Source: Paenibacillus apiarius | GTDB taxonomy: Bacteria; Bacillota; Bacilli; Paenibacillales; Paenibacillaceae | DNA: 64,000 nt | NCBI RefSeq assembly: GCF_017052585.1 | Contig: NZ_JAFFHZ010000001.1 | Coordinates: forward strand, 4,464,001 to 4,528,000 | Direction: 5' to 3' | In this document: piece after piece, positions 1 through 8,314 of the stretch | Layout of the letters: each line of letters starts with the position of its first letter | Numbering within the stretch: the first letter of the stretch is position 1 | Program-made: the position numbers and the translations under genes | The notes under the pieces: generated by a model | Database searches by the model: none | What the model was told of the DNA's origin: nothing | Seen by the model: only the letters and a program-made list of their open reading frames with translations

Positions 1-1219
1 GCAGCGGCCGGTAGTCTTTTTTGCGTGAATGGGTGGTTGATTTGGACGTGGATTCTTTTGGCTGATGCACCCTGTTGTATTCCCTCGAAACGCTGAGCAA
101 TATGCCGATGCTTCCCAGAGTAATAAATAATGAGGAGCCGCCATAACTAATGAGAGGGAGCGTAACTCCCGTAATCGGAATGGTGCGTGTCACCCCACCG
201 ATGTTAATGAATGCCTGAATTGCTATAATTCCGACGATGCCTACACTTACGAGCGTGCCATAAATGTCCGGGCAGCGGACAGCGATAAGAATGCCTCGCC
301 AAATAAACAGCAAATAGACAAGAAGAAAAATGCTTGTTCCGATAAAACCCCATTCTTCTGCAATGATGGCGAAAATAAAGTCATTATATGGATACGGCAG
401 ATAGAGCAGCTTCTGGATGCTCTGTCCGAAGCCGGCTCCTGTCCATCCGCCATGCGCAATCGCCTTGAGCGAGTGCAGCAAATTGTAGCTTGCCGCCTGT
501 GTATCGTGGAAAGGGTCAAGCCACGACTGAATCCGGGCGAACTTGTAGCCGCCTGTCACCTTGTCCGGCGAGAAGAGCATGCTTATGCCGAGGACGACGA
601 GCACGCCGGTAAGTCCGACCAGCATGCAGTTCATAATGTGCTTCAGGTTTGCTCCGCCCGCGATAACGATGACGCCCGCGCAGGCCGCCAAAATCAACGC
701 TCCCCCCATGTCAGGCTGCAGCATAATAAGCCCGACGACGAAGCCGACGATAATCATGACAGGGAAGAGCCCTTTTTTGAAATCGCGGAACTTCTCGCCC
801 TTCTTCGTGATCAATGCAGCAAGATACAGAACCGTCGCAATCTTGGCCAGCTCTGTCGGCTGGACGCCGATGGAACCGATACCGAACCAGCTTCGTGCGC
901 CGTTAAGATCTTTACCGATATAAGGGACGAGCATGAGCATGATGACGGTAACGATAAATAGAGGTACGAACAATTTTTTATAAGCCGTATATCGGATATT
1001 CATGGCAATGAACATTGCGATAACTCCGAGGACGGCCCACATTAGCTGACGTTTGCCGAAGTATAGTGCATCATGGTTGTAAAGTTTTGAAACGGCAGCT
1101 AAGCTTGAGCTCGCGCTAACCACCATGACGACACCGAACCCCACGAGAAGCAACGTGAGCACAAGCAATAGAAAATCAGGCGTGCCTTTGTTGATGGGAG
1201 TCGGGTTCTCTCGTTTCAT
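1..1219 (-). CDS. FtsW/RodA/SpoVE-family peptidoglycan polymerase (3' end outside window)
   Basis: SEDS-family membrane glycosyltransferase that polymerises lipid II at the septum or during sporulation. Reading the minus strand from the ATG at 1219 gives about 406 residues with no stop before the window edge. The N-terminus is a short basic stretch followed by a hydrophobic helix ending VVMVVSASSS. Later come about nine more hydrophobic segments. Family signatures seen are GARSWFGIGSIGVQPTELAKI-like residues (about 130-150), QPDMG (about 195) and near the C-terminus PITGVTLPLISYGGSS, the classic SEDS motif. The tail is Lys/Arg/Ser-rich and probably cytoplasmic. The upstream neighbour on the same strand is the YugN-like gene, 31 bp away. 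The B. subtilis ftsW region is likewise close to ylbF and ylbG. FtsW versus SpoVE cannot be settled from this fragment. Confidence 0.9.
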   Translation of the reverse strand, partial: MKRENPTPINKGTPDFLLLVLTLLLVGFGVVMVVSASSSLAAVSKLYNHDALYFGKRQLMWAVLGVIAMFIAMNIRYTAYKKLFVPLFIVTVIMLMLVPYIGKDLNGARSWFGIGSIGVQPTELAKIATVLYLAALITKKGEKFRDFKKGLFPVMIIVGFVVGLIMLQPDMGGALILAACAGVIVIAGGANLKHIMNCMLVGLTGVLVVLGISMLFSPDKVTGGYKFARIQSWLDPFHDTQAASYNLLHSLKAIAHGGWTGAGFGQSIQKLLYLPYPYNDFIFAIIAEEWGFIGTSIFLLVYLLFIWRGILIAVRCPDIYGTLVSVGIVGIIAIQAFINIGGVTRTIPITGVTLPLISYGGSSLFITLGSIGILLSVSREYNRVHQPKESTSKSTTHSRKKDYRPL

Positions 1220-1250
1220 GGGTCGATATGTTCTAGTCAATGGAGAACCA

Positions 1251-1595
1251 TTACGCGCTAATAAGCGCTTGTTTCAATTCGTTCAGCTTCTGTGTAGCCG
1301 AATTGAGAATGGGTTGCGGAATCGGCGTATCGTAATCCAATCCGTGGGGGAAGGAAGCACGACCCATGTACACCGCTTCTACCGCCAGTATCGTGTCAGG
1401 CTTCTCCAGCTTGCCTTCCTTGACTCGAGTGTTGATGCGCAGAAAGTATTCTTCACCGTTTGCTTCAAATTTCAAGTCATATGTAGCACGGTAATATTCC
1501 CATTGCCAACGCACAAAACCAATATCTTCCGTCACTTCGTCCAGATAAGCCAGGTCAGATTCGAGCCCGATAAGGCCGGAATTTTCGATAATCAT
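1251..1595 (-). CDS. YugN-like family protein
   Basis: A 114-residue soluble protein of the YugN-like family, whose biochemical role is not established. The sequence starts MIIENSGLIGLESDLAYLD, and the family-type centre (GFVRWQWEYYRATYDLKFE) and the YPHG-like FPHGLDYD turn are both present. No signal peptide or membrane segment is visible. The ATG at 1595 is preceded by a strong AAGGAGG ribosome site about 8 bases upstream, which supports this start. The gene lies 31 bp before the FtsW-family gene on the same strand, so the two are probably co-transcribed. The family call rests on the N-terminal pattern and length; the function is unknown. Confidence 0.75.
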   Translation of the reverse strand: MIIENSGLIGLESDLAYLDEVTEDIGFVRWQWEYYRATYDLKFEANGEEYFLRINTRVKEGKLEKPDTILAVEAVYMGRASFPHGLDYDTPIPQPILNSATQKLNELKQALISA

Positions 1596-1820
1596 GCACC
1601 TTTTCCTCCTTCAAATTGTTGCGTAACCTATAATACTTCCTCATGAACCTCTTATCATGATAGTATGTTTCCAAGTCTTGTGCAAGACATCCCTTCTCCC
1701 CTTATGGCATGATTTGTTTCTCGTTGACGACAGAACGAAAATGCGTCGTCGCAACGCGCAAGCCTATGGTACAATATAGAAAATCTCAAACGCACGAATG
1801 GCCAGTTAGGGGGAGAACGC

Positions 1821-3008
1821 GTGACACATACCTTCGTATCTCATTGGAAGGAAGCGCTCGCAGCGAACTATGAGCAGACCGTCGCTTGGCGGCGCCATTT
1901 GCATCAATATCCGGAAGCTTCCTATGAAGAACGGGAGACAGCCCGGTTTGTGGCCGGCCATTTGCGATCATTCGGCATCGACACCCAGACCGATGTCGGC
2001 GGTCATGGCGTGGTGGGCGCCATTCGGAACGGAGAGGGACCAGTCGTCGCTCTGAGGGCGGATATGGATGCCTTGAACATACAGGACGAGAAGCAGTGCG
2101 CATACCGCTCGAAAGTGCCGGGAGTGATGCATGCATGCGGTCATGACGGGCATACTGCCGTCCTGTTGTCTGTCGCCAAGGTGCTGGCGGAGCACCGCGA
2201 CGGCTGGGCTGGAGAGATCAGATTCCTGTTCCAGCCGGCTGAAGAAGTCAGTCCAGGCGGAGCGCGGGAGATGATCGGGGGCGGCGCGATTGAAGGCGTG
2301 GACAGAATGTATGGCGTACATTTGTGGACGCCTCTGCAAGCTGGCGTGATTGCAACGCGTCCCGGTCCGATGATGGCGGCGGTGGATGATTTCTTTTTGA
2401 CGATTTACGGAAAGGGCGGACACGGCGGGATGCCGCATGCGTGCGTCGATGCGGTTGTTGCAGGTGCAGCGCTGGTGCAGCAGCTGCAGACTATCGTAAG
2501 CCGCAACGTGTCTCCGCTGCAGCCAGCCGTCGTATCCGTGGGATCGCTGCAAGCGGGAACGGCCCAGAACGTCATTGCGGATCATGCGGTAATGAAGGGG
2601 ACCATTCGCTCGTTCGATTCGGCCACCAGGCAGCTTCTGCGGGAGAGATTCGAGAACATAACAGAGCATACGTGCGCGATGCACGAAGCGAACTATGAGC
2701 TTGAATATCGTGTCGGCTATCCGGCCCTCGTTAATGACGCGGCGGAAGCCGCCCGGGTCATGCGCGTCGGGGAAGCGTGCTTCGGCGCGGATAAGGTGCA
2801 GGAGGCGGACATGATTATGCCGGCTGAAGATTTCGCTTATTATATGAAGCAAGTTCCTGGATGCTTCGTGCTCGTCGGTGCCGGCAACGGAGAAGAAGCC
2901 GGCTTTCCGCACCATCATCCGAAGTTCGACCTCGTTGAATCTTCCATGCTTACAGCGGGTGAGCTTCTTATTGCGTTGGCATTGGATGCATTGCAGGATA
3001 CAATATAA
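1821..3008 (+). CDS. M20-family amidohydrolase (N-acyl-amino-acid / hippurate hydrolase type)
   Basis: Zinc-dependent M20D amidohydrolase of 395 residues, the family that removes acyl groups from N-acyl amino acids, aminoacyl conjugates or N-acetyl-diaminopimelate. The metal-binding segment MHACGHDGHTA lies near residue 100. The downstream ligands are in FQPAEEVSPGG (about 140) and HLWTP (about 170). The dimerisation lid carries GKGGHGGMPH (about 200), and the C-terminal MMPAEDFAYY-type motif is near 340 (written MIMPAEDFAYYM here). The start is a GTG at 1821 with AGGGGGAG seven bases upstream. There is no signal peptide, so it acts in the cytoplasm. The CBS-domain gene follows 66 bp later. 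The exact substrate cannot be read from sequence; N-acetyl-L,L-DAP deacetylase-like and hippurate hydrolase-like roles are both possible. Confidence 0.88.
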   Translation: MTHTFVSHWKEALAANYEQTVAWRRHLHQYPEASYEERETARFVAGHLRSFGIDTQTDVGGHGVVGAIRNGEGPVVALRADMDALNIQDEKQCAYRSKVPGVMHACGHDGHTAVLLSVAKVLAEHRDGWAGEIRFLFQPAEEVSPGGAREMIGGGAIEGVDRMYGVHLWTPLQAGVIATRPGPMMAAVDDFFLTIYGKGGHGGMPHACVDAVVAGAALVQQLQTIVSRNVSPLQPAVVSVGSLQAGTAQNVIADHAVMKGTIRSFDSATRQLLRERFENITEHTCAMHEANYELEYRVGYPALVNDAAEAARVMRVGEACFGADKVQEADMIMPAEDFAYYMKQVPGCFVLVGAGNGEEAGFPHHHPKFDLVESSMLTAGELLIALALDALQDTI

Positions 3009-3074
3009 AGGGTGATGGGCATATCTTTGGCTGCTTGGGGTATCCTATGCGTATGCGTGAATAGGAGGATGATT

Positions 3075-3500
3075 ATGCCATCGGTTAAAGATGTAATGAC
3101 ATCGCAATGTGCGACTTGCACGGTAGCAGACAATATTTATGAAGCCGCCGTGCTGATGAAACAGTATGATACCGGATTTATTCCTGTCGTTGACGGAGAG
3201 CGGCTGCTTGGCGTCGTCACCGATCGAGATCTCGTCATTCGCGGCGTGGCCGAGAAACATTCCGGTTCAACCCGGATCAGCCATGTCATGACAGAGAAGA
3301 TTGTCTCTGTCGATCCCGATATTTCCATCGACGATGCGGCGGAGCTGATGGCAGAGCAGCAGGTGCGCCGCTTGCCGGTCGTCAAGAATGGCAAGCTGCT
3401 TGGCATTGTGTCGCTTGGCGATCTTGCCGTGCGAACTCCATTCTCAGATGAAGCGGGTCAGGCGTTAAGCGAGATTTCCGAGTCGCCATATACCCATTAA
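3075..3500 (+). CDS. CBS-pair domain protein (YhcV-like)
   Basis: A 141-residue protein made almost entirely of two CBS domains: residues about 1-60 (VKDVMTSQCATC...GVVTDRDLVIR) and about 70-125 (ISHVMTEKIVSVDPD...GIVSLGDLAVR). CBS pairs bind adenine nucleotides such as AMP, ATP or S-adenosylmethionine and act as energy sensors. No catalytic domain is attached. The start is the ATG at 3075, with AGGAGG six bases upstream. An earlier GTG at 3012 in the same frame lacks a ribosome site and would overlap the approach to the previous gene. It is followed by an inverted repeat and a terminator, so the transcript probably ends here. Confidence 0.88.
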   Translation: MPSVKDVMTSQCATCTVADNIYEAAVLMKQYDTGFIPVVDGERLLGVVTDRDLVIRGVAEKHSGSTRISHVMTEKIVSVDPDISIDDAAELMAEQQVRRLPVVKNGKLLGIVSLGDLAVRTPFSDEAGQALSEISESPYTH

Positions 3501-3506
3501 GTGAAT

Positions 3507-3541
3507 GTTCCTTCAAGGTCCTTAACGGAACTTGAAGGAAC
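3507..3541. repeat. Perfect 11-bp inverted repeat downstream of the CBS gene
   Basis: Arms GTTCCTTCAAG (3507-3517) and CTTGAAGGAAC (3531-3541) are perfect complements around a 13-base loop, starting six bases after the CBS-gene stop. There is no T tract after it, so it is not a classic terminator. It may be an RNA-stabilising stem or a protein-binding palindrome. Confidence 0.7.
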
Positions 3542-3572
3542 AACGCATGAAGACTTGGACGATAATGCGTGC

Positions 3573-3612
3573 AAGTTCATCCTGTCCCTTTAGGGAGGGA
3601 TGAACTTTTTTT
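3573..3612 (+). terminator. Rho-independent terminator
   Basis: The stem AAGTTCATCC...GGGATGAACTT has an additional CCCT/AGGG inner stem, a small bulge and a TTT loop. It runs into seven T residues at 3606-3612. It would end transcription from the amidohydrolase/CBS genes before the helicase gene. Confidence 0.8.
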
Positions 3613-3648
3613 CGTTCTGACGTTGAGAAGGCAAAGGGGGGGGCATGC

Positions 3649-5355
3649 GTGAAAAACGTATCGTTCAAATTGGTTGTTCAGCAGGACTTGACGATATTGG
3701 CAAATGAGCAAAGTCCGGATTATGCATATATTCGGGCAGCTTTGCAAGGATTTGCGGAATTGGTGAAAAATCCGGGGGGCATACATACGTTCAAAATGAC
3801 GCCGATCTCATTATGGAATGCGGCGGCGAGCGGCAAAACAGCGGAAGACATCGTGCAATTGCTGGAGCGTTACAGTTCCTATCCGATTCCGATGAAAGCG
3901 AAGCAAGAAATATTTATGTGGATGGGACGTTACGGTCTGTTCATTCTGGAAGGCGAAGACAGGGAAGCGTATTTAACGCTTCATTCTGCAGATGAGCGGG
4001 TACTGGAGCGGTTCATGACCGATCCCGAGGTCGGAGTTCTCTATTCCGGCAAGCCGCAGAGCGGCCGGGTCGCGATTCAGGCGAAGCATCGGGGCAGATT
4101 GAAGCGGGCGCTCGCCAGAGCCGGCTATCCGGTTATCGATAAGGTAGGCTTCCATGACGGGGAGCCTTTATCTTTTCGCTTGGCTGGCAACGGCGGGTTC
4201 CGGCTGCGGCCGTATCAAGAGGCTGCGGTGCAATCCTTCATCGGCAGCGGCGAGCGTGCGGCCGGGGATGGGGTCGTCGTGCTGCCTTGTGGAGCGGGCA
4301 AGACGATTGTCGGCATCGGCGCCATGACGAGCTTGCAAAGCGAAACGCTTATCTTGACGTCCAATACTACTTCGGTGAAGCAGTGGAAGCAAGAAATTTT
4401 GAAATGCACTACATTGGAAGAAGATCAAATAGGCGAATACACGGGAGCGTCGAAAAAAGTGCGCCCCGTAACGATTTCAACCTACCAGATGATGACCTAC
4501 CGCCAACAACAAGATAGCGAGTGGCATCACATGCGCTTGTTTCATGAACGGGATTGGGGATTGATCGTATATGACGAGGTTCATTTGCTGCCTGCTCCCG
4601 TCTTTCGCACGACGGCCGATCTTCAAGCGACACGCCGACTGGGATTGACGGCCACGCTTGTGCGGGAAGACGGATGCGAACGCGATGTATTCTCGTTAAT
4701 CGGACCGAAACGATATGAGTTGCCGTGGCGGCAGCTGGAAGAGGCGGGCTGGATCGCGGAGGTCGTCTGCACAGAGGTCCGCGTGCCGCTTACAGAGCAA
4801 GGCCGCAAGCGTTATAATCAGGCGGGTGAACGGGAGAAGGCGCGGATTGCGGGGGAAAATGAAACGAAGTCCGAAGTGTCGAAGCGTATTCTTGAACGTC
4901 ATCCCGATGTGCCGACATTAGTCATCGGGCAATATTTGACCCAATTAAAGGAGCTGTCGGAGGCGCTGCAAGCGCCAGTGCTGACCGGGCAGACTCCGCA
5001 GGAGGAACGCGAACGGTTGTACTCGCAGTTCAAACAAGGGGAGATTCAAGTGCTTGTCGTCTCCAAGGTGGCGAATTTTGCCGTTGATTTGCCTGATGCG
5101 ACCGTGGCCATTCAAGTGTCCGGCAGCTTCGGCTCCAGACAGGAAGAAGCACAGCGGCTTGGCAGGCTGCTGCGGCCAAAATCGGATGGTCGGAAGGCCT
5201 ATTTCTATACGCTCGTAAGCGAAGAGACGAAGGAAAGAGACTATGCCATGAAGCGTCAGCTGTTTCTGGTTGAACAGGGGTATCGTTATCATATCGAGAA
5301 AGGGGAGGGTCAACATAAATACGTGGCAGCTATTCAAGCGGACGGAACCGGTTGA
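3649..5355 (+). CDS. XPB/Ssl2-type superfamily 2 DNA helicase
   Basis: A 568-residue 3'-5' DNA translocase of the bacterial XPB family. The N-terminal 180 residues are an accessory region including a helicase-conserved helical part. The helicase core starts at about 185 (FRLRPYQEAAVQSF). It has Walker A LPCGAGKT (about 210), the DEVH box YDEVHLLP (about 307), motif III LGLTATLVREDG (about 330, with the RED motif typical of XPB) and a C-terminal lobe ending in QEEAQRLGRLLRP (about 500). The start is a GTG at 3649; the ATG four bases earlier is in another frame and does not give this protein. The next gene overlaps its 3' end and encodes a helicase-associated domain protein. Such pairs are common in Actinobacteria and some Paenibacillus. 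A role in DNA repair or transcription-coupled processes is inferred from family only. Confidence 0.9.
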   Translation: MKNVSFKLVVQQDLTILANEQSPDYAYIRAALQGFAELVKNPGGIHTFKMTPISLWNAAASGKTAEDIVQLLERYSSYPIPMKAKQEIFMWMGRYGLFILEGEDREAYLTLHSADERVLERFMTDPEVGVLYSGKPQSGRVAIQAKHRGRLKRALARAGYPVIDKVGFHDGEPLSFRLAGNGGFRLRPYQEAAVQSFIGSGERAAGDGVVVLPCGAGKTIVGIGAMTSLQSETLILTSNTTSVKQWKQEILKCTTLEEDQIGEYTGASKKVRPVTISTYQMMTYRQQQDSEWHHMRLFHERDWGLIVYDEVHLLPAPVFRTTADLQATRRLGLTATLVREDGCERDVFSLIGPKRYELPWRQLEEAGWIAEVVCTEVRVPLTEQGRKRYNQAGEREKARIAGENETKSEVSKRILERHPDVPTLVIGQYLTQLKELSEALQAPVLTGQTPQEERERLYSQFKQGEIQVLVVSKVANFAVDLPDATVAIQVSGSFGSRQEEAQRLGRLLRPKSDGRKAYFYTLVSEETKERDYAMKRQLFLVEQGYRYHIEKGEGQHKYVAAIQADGTG

Positions 5356-7288
5356 TGATTACCCGCCCCGGCAGCATTGGCAGCGTTATGCCGAACGTCC
5401 GGAAGAGATTGCACGTGTGTTTGCGGCACTTGGCACGGCGCTGCGCTCATCTTTTACGATCATGCTCAGAGAAGCGGGGCCGCTTCCATTTACATTCGAG
5501 ACGCTCAAACGATGGCACGGTCCCGAAATGCCGGGAGCAGTGCTGCAGTTGGCGTGCAATCCGCTGATGGAGCTCGGTCTTCTTGCCAGTGTCCGCAAGA
5601 CATGGGGGGAACGCATGCTGTTTATTCCGTCAGATGTGTACGAGCGGTTATTGGTTTATTTGCTTGAGCAGCAGCAACTGCAACCAACATCCGCATGGGT
5701 TGATGAGACGCTCCTGCAGCCGATCGGCGGGGCAATTGACGCCGGATCTTCCATCGAATCGGCGAGGGGGCTTCCGCTTGACATGTTTCACTTGCTTGTG
5801 TTCGCTATGAAGGAGGGGCTGCCCCTCACTTCCAAAGGAACGCTTCATAAGCGGGTCATTACAAGGCTTGCAGCGTTATTCCGGACGGATGAGTCGGCTC
5901 TCTCCGGGTTTGGGGTGAATTATCCGTTTGCAGACACGCTTCCGCTCGCCGTCGCGATCGTCATCGATATGGCGCTTCGATTCGGACTGCTGCGCAAAGA
6001 GCCGAACCGTTACGTCGTCAATGAAGCGGAAATGAGAATATGGTTGCAGCGCACCATTCAGCAATGGCTGGATGCAATCGCGCAAAATTTGATAGAGCAT
6101 TACATGCCGGCCCAACCGCGTGTGCGGCATATGATTCATGCCGTCCTTGAAGTTGGGCGCGGAACGGCGTGGCATACGGATAGTGAAGTGATAGAACGGC
6201 TCCGTGCGATCGGCTGGCTTGAACATGATGAATCGAAGCAAGCCGGTAATCGCGAACTCATCCGGACGTGGCTTCGGGCAGCTCATGCAGTCGGGCTGTG
6301 CGATGTTGGCGCGATCGGCGGGGAATGGGCGTTTCGCATCGTGGAGCGCGATACGGAAGCGGGGGAAGGAGGCTTCTTCATGCAGCCGGATTTCGAGATT
6401 GTGCTGCCGTCCGATACGCCGTTCGCGCTGCGCTGGGAGCTGGAGGCGTTCGCCGAAACGCAAAGCTCGGATCAGATGGATATTTACCGGTTGACGAGAA
6501 GATCTTTCGAACGCGGCATCGAGCAAGGACGGACAAAGCAGTCGGTGCTGTCATTTTTGGAAGAGCATGCCTGGTCCGGCGTGCCCGAAAATGTGCAAGA
6601 TGCGCTTGAACTGTGGAGTCTGCAATACGGGCGCGTCCAATTCGCCGAGGTCGTCCTGCTGAGATGCGCCGACAAGGAAGCGGCGGACTTGATCAGAGAG
6701 GAATTGATGGCTGCTGAGCCTTATAGAAAGTGGATTCAGGCCATTGGCGAACAAGATTTTGCTGTTGATCGCCATCGTGTTGCCGAGCTGTCGCGCTCCT
6801 TAGAGCGAATCGGTCTTTCTCCACTGCAACGCTGGGAAGGCGCGGAGGATGAGGCAGGAGTTATGACGCAGTTATGGAAGGACGAGCATACGCCCATTGC
6901 GCTTGAACAGGAGGACGAAGCGAAAGGGATGGTTTACAGCCCTTCCTCATTGCAGTATTATGAAATTGAAACCGAATCGCTGGGCGGGGACCAAATCTCA
7001 TCGTCGTTTCACGATGTGCCTAGTTTGTGGACGAAGGCGCTTCGGCCTTTCCATGAATCCACGAAGAAGGATATGGTGACGACCGCGATAAAGCGGCAAC
7101 TGCAGTTGGAGATAGAGCGTTCGGGGAAGTCCTTCCTCGTGCTGCCTGTATCGCTGGTGGTGACGGATGAGGGAGAGTGGAAGGTGGAGGCGCACATTGT
7201 TGCCGGTCCGTCTTCATCCCAGCTTCAGCTTCTGTCAGCGAGCGAATGGGATCAAATGAGATTGATATTGCCCGATGTGACGATTTGA
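5270..7288 (+). CDS. Helicase-associated protein paired with the XPB-type helicase
   Basis: A protein of about 670 residues that resembles the XPB/Ssl2-associated, helicase-C3-like proteins found next to bacterial XPB. Winged-helix-like segments are visible in the N-terminal half (for example VLQLACNPLMELGLLA and TKGT/SKGTLHKRVITRLAALF). The conserved C-terminal part contains GFFMQPDFEIVLPSDTPFALRWELEAFAE (about 360-390) and YRLTRRSFERGIEQG (about 400). That is the signature pattern of the family; it has no Walker motifs of its own. The start is uncertain. The TTG at 5270 is the first in-frame codon, giving an 86-base overlap with the helicase. A strong GGGAGGG at about 5303-5309 instead points to initiation near 5315, where only a rare ATA codon is available. 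Overlap implies translational coupling and a joint complex. Confidence 0.8.
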   Translation: MNRGIVIISRKGRVNINTWQLFKRTEPVDDYPPRQHWQRYAERPEEIARVFAALGTALRSSFTIMLREAGPLPFTFETLKRWHGPEMPGAVLQLACNPLMELGLLASVRKTWGERMLFIPSDVYERLLVYLLEQQQLQPTSAWVDETLLQPIGGAIDAGSSIESARGLPLDMFHLLVFAMKEGLPLTSKGTLHKRVITRLAALFRTDESALSGFGVNYPFADTLPLAVAIVIDMALRFGLLRKEPNRYVVNEAEMRIWLQRTIQQWLDAIAQNLIEHYMPAQPRVRHMIHAVLEVGRGTAWHTDSEVIERLRAIGWLEHDESKQAGNRELIRTWLRAAHAVGLCDVGAIGGEWAFRIVERDTEAGEGGFFMQPDFEIVLPSDTPFALRWELEAFAETQSSDQMDIYRLTRRSFERGIEQGRTKQSVLSFLEEHAWSGVPENVQDALELWSLQYGRVQFAEVVLLRCADKEAADLIREELMAAEPYRKWIQAIGEQDFAVDRHRVAELSRSLERIGLSPLQRWEGAEDEAGVMTQLWKDEHTPIALEQEDEAKGMVYSPSSLQYYEIETESLGGDQISSSFHDVPSLWTKALRPFHESTKKDMVTTAIKRQLQLEIERSGKSFLVLPVSLVVTDEGEWKVEAHIVAGPSSSQLQLLSASEWDQMRLILPDVTI

Positions 7289-7330
7289 GCGTCCAACCCT
7301 GCAACTATATACAGAATTGAGCGTGATAAC

Positions 7331-7780
7331 GTGCCTGTAGAAAATGTTGAACCCGCTGCCGATATGGCCGTTCTGCTCACCAACGCTTACGAATTGGGAG
7401 ACATGATTAACCAGTCGGCCGAAGTTGCCGAATATTTGTACTGGAAAGAACGTGTCGATAGCAGCGAGGCAGTCAAACACCTTGTGCGCGAATTTTCCCG
7501 CAAGAAGGAGCGGTTTGAAGAAACGGAACGATTCGGGCACTATCACCCTGATTATCATAAGGCTAAGGATGAAGTGCTCGCCGTACAGAGCCAGTTGGAT
7601 TCCATAGAAGAAGTATCTTATTTCAAGCAAGCCGAGCAAGCGGTGGATGAACTGCTGCATCGTTTGTCAGAGACAATCGCATTTGCGGTATCAAATACAA
7701 TCAAAGTTCCTGGCAATGACCCTCAACCATCCGGAGGCTGCGGCAATGGTTGCAGTGGCAACTGCAGCAGTTGTTCGTAA
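7331..7780 (+). CDS. ylbF: YlbF/RicF-family regulator with Cys-rich tail
   Basis: A 149-residue helical protein of the YlbF family. In B. subtilis YlbF (RicF) works with YmcA and YaaT to speed phosphorelay signalling, competence, sporulation and mRNA maturation by RNase Y. That complex binds iron-sulfur clusters. The body (residues about 10-115) is predicted helical. The last 20 residues form a Cys/Gly cluster with the pattern CGNGCSGNCSSC, which gives four cysteines suited to metal or Fe-S binding. The start is a GTG at 7331 with only a weak ribosome site. ylbG follows, as in B. subtilis, but the gap between them holds a copy of a dispersed repeat. Confidence 0.85.
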   Translation: MPVENVEPAADMAVLLTNAYELGDMINQSAEVAEYLYWKERVDSSEAVKHLVREFSRKKERFEETERFGHYHPDYHKAKDEVLAVQSQLDSIEEVSYFKQAEQAVDELLHRLSETIAFAVSNTIKVPGNDPQPSGGCGNGCSGNCSSCS

Positions 7781-7782
7781 AG

Positions 7783-7835
7783 GAATCACACCTTGAGATG
7801 CTTCGTGATCAAGAGGGGAATTTTTGAACAACCTC
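7783..7835 (-). repeat. Truncated copy of the dispersed GAGGTTGTTCAAAAA repeat
   Basis: The reverse complement of this 53-base segment aligns without gaps to 26233-26285 with about 8 mismatches. It begins GAGGTTGTTCAAAAA, continues through TGATCACGAA and ends TGTGATTC. It starts only two bases after the ylbF stop and fills most of the ylbF-ylbG gap. It is therefore a 5'-end fragment of the long element found between priA and def, inserted in the opposite orientation. Confidence 0.75.
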
Positions 7836-7859
7836 TTATTAGGGAAAGCGAGGAGAAGC

Positions 7860-8123
7860 ATGTTTCCTGAACGCACAGGTTATATCATATGGGTAAGTGA
7901 CGTGAAAGCGGCAAGAAATCTGGAAAAATATGGATCGCTTCACTATGTTTCGCGTAAAATGATGTACGCCGTGCTCTATGTCAACGCAGACCGGGCGGAA
8001 GACACGATTAAAAATGTGCGGCGTCTCAATTATGTGAAAAAAATAGAGCGATCCTACCGCAATGAGCTCAAAACGGAGTATAGCAGCGAAGTTCCAGATA
8101 AGACCCGCTTTTACGGAATGTAA
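7860..8123 (+). CDS. ylbG: YlbG family protein (DUF2129)
   Basis: An 87-residue protein of the DUF2129 family, conserved next to ylbF in Bacilli; its function is not established. The sequence MFPERTGYIIWVSDVKAARN is followed by YVSRKMMYAVLYVNAD and a basic C-terminus (YVKKIERSYRNELK), typical for the family. The start is the ATG at 7860, with AGGAGAAGC just upstream. An earlier TTG at 7824 is in frame but lies inside the repeat element and lacks a ribosome site. A strong terminator follows 10 bases after the stop, so ylbF-ylbG form the end of a unit. Confidence 0.88.
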   Translation: MFPERTGYIIWVSDVKAARNLEKYGSLHYVSRKMMYAVLYVNADRAEDTIKNVRRLNYVKKIERSYRNELKTEYSSEVPDKTRFYGM

Positions 8124-8133
8124 AGGACAAACC

Positions 8134-8174
8134 AAACCGTCTTCTTTCAAACAATAATGAAAGAAGACGGTTTT
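8134..8174 (+). terminator. Rho-independent terminator after ylbG
   Basis: Stem AAACCGTCTTCTTTCA pairs with TGAAAGAAGACGGTTT around a short AT-rich loop, followed by a run of seven T. It is a textbook intrinsic terminator; the A-rich 5' side could also let it work on the minus strand. Confidence 0.92.
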
Positions 8175-8228
8175 TTTGCTTGGAAGTTAAAGTTTAGCTA
8201 AAATTTGGTTTAAAATGATTGGCTAAAC

Positions 8229-8257
8229 TTGAGAACGAACTGCGCTTCATGTAATAT
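8229..8257 (+). promoter_or_regulatory. Candidate sigma-A promoter for the 8315 gene
   Basis: TTGAGA (8229-8234) and TAATAT (8252-8257) are separated by 17 bases, with a TG just before the -10 box (ATGTAATAT). The position is about 58 bp ahead of the GTG start at 8315, in the gap after the ylbG terminator. It is a prediction from box match and spacing only. Confidence 0.5.
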
Positions 8258-8314
8258 AATGGGTAAATATACATAGATAAAAAGACCTAACGTGGTGGAG
8301 AGTGGAGGTATCCA

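Noticed and set aside
452-961. Plus-strand open frame of 169 codons
   Set aside because: It is antisense to the clear FtsW-family gene, has odd composition and no ribosome site.
1968-2918. Minus-strand frame of 316 codons
   Set aside because: It is antisense to the M20 amidohydrolase, which carries all expected motifs; the minus frame is basic and unlike any family.
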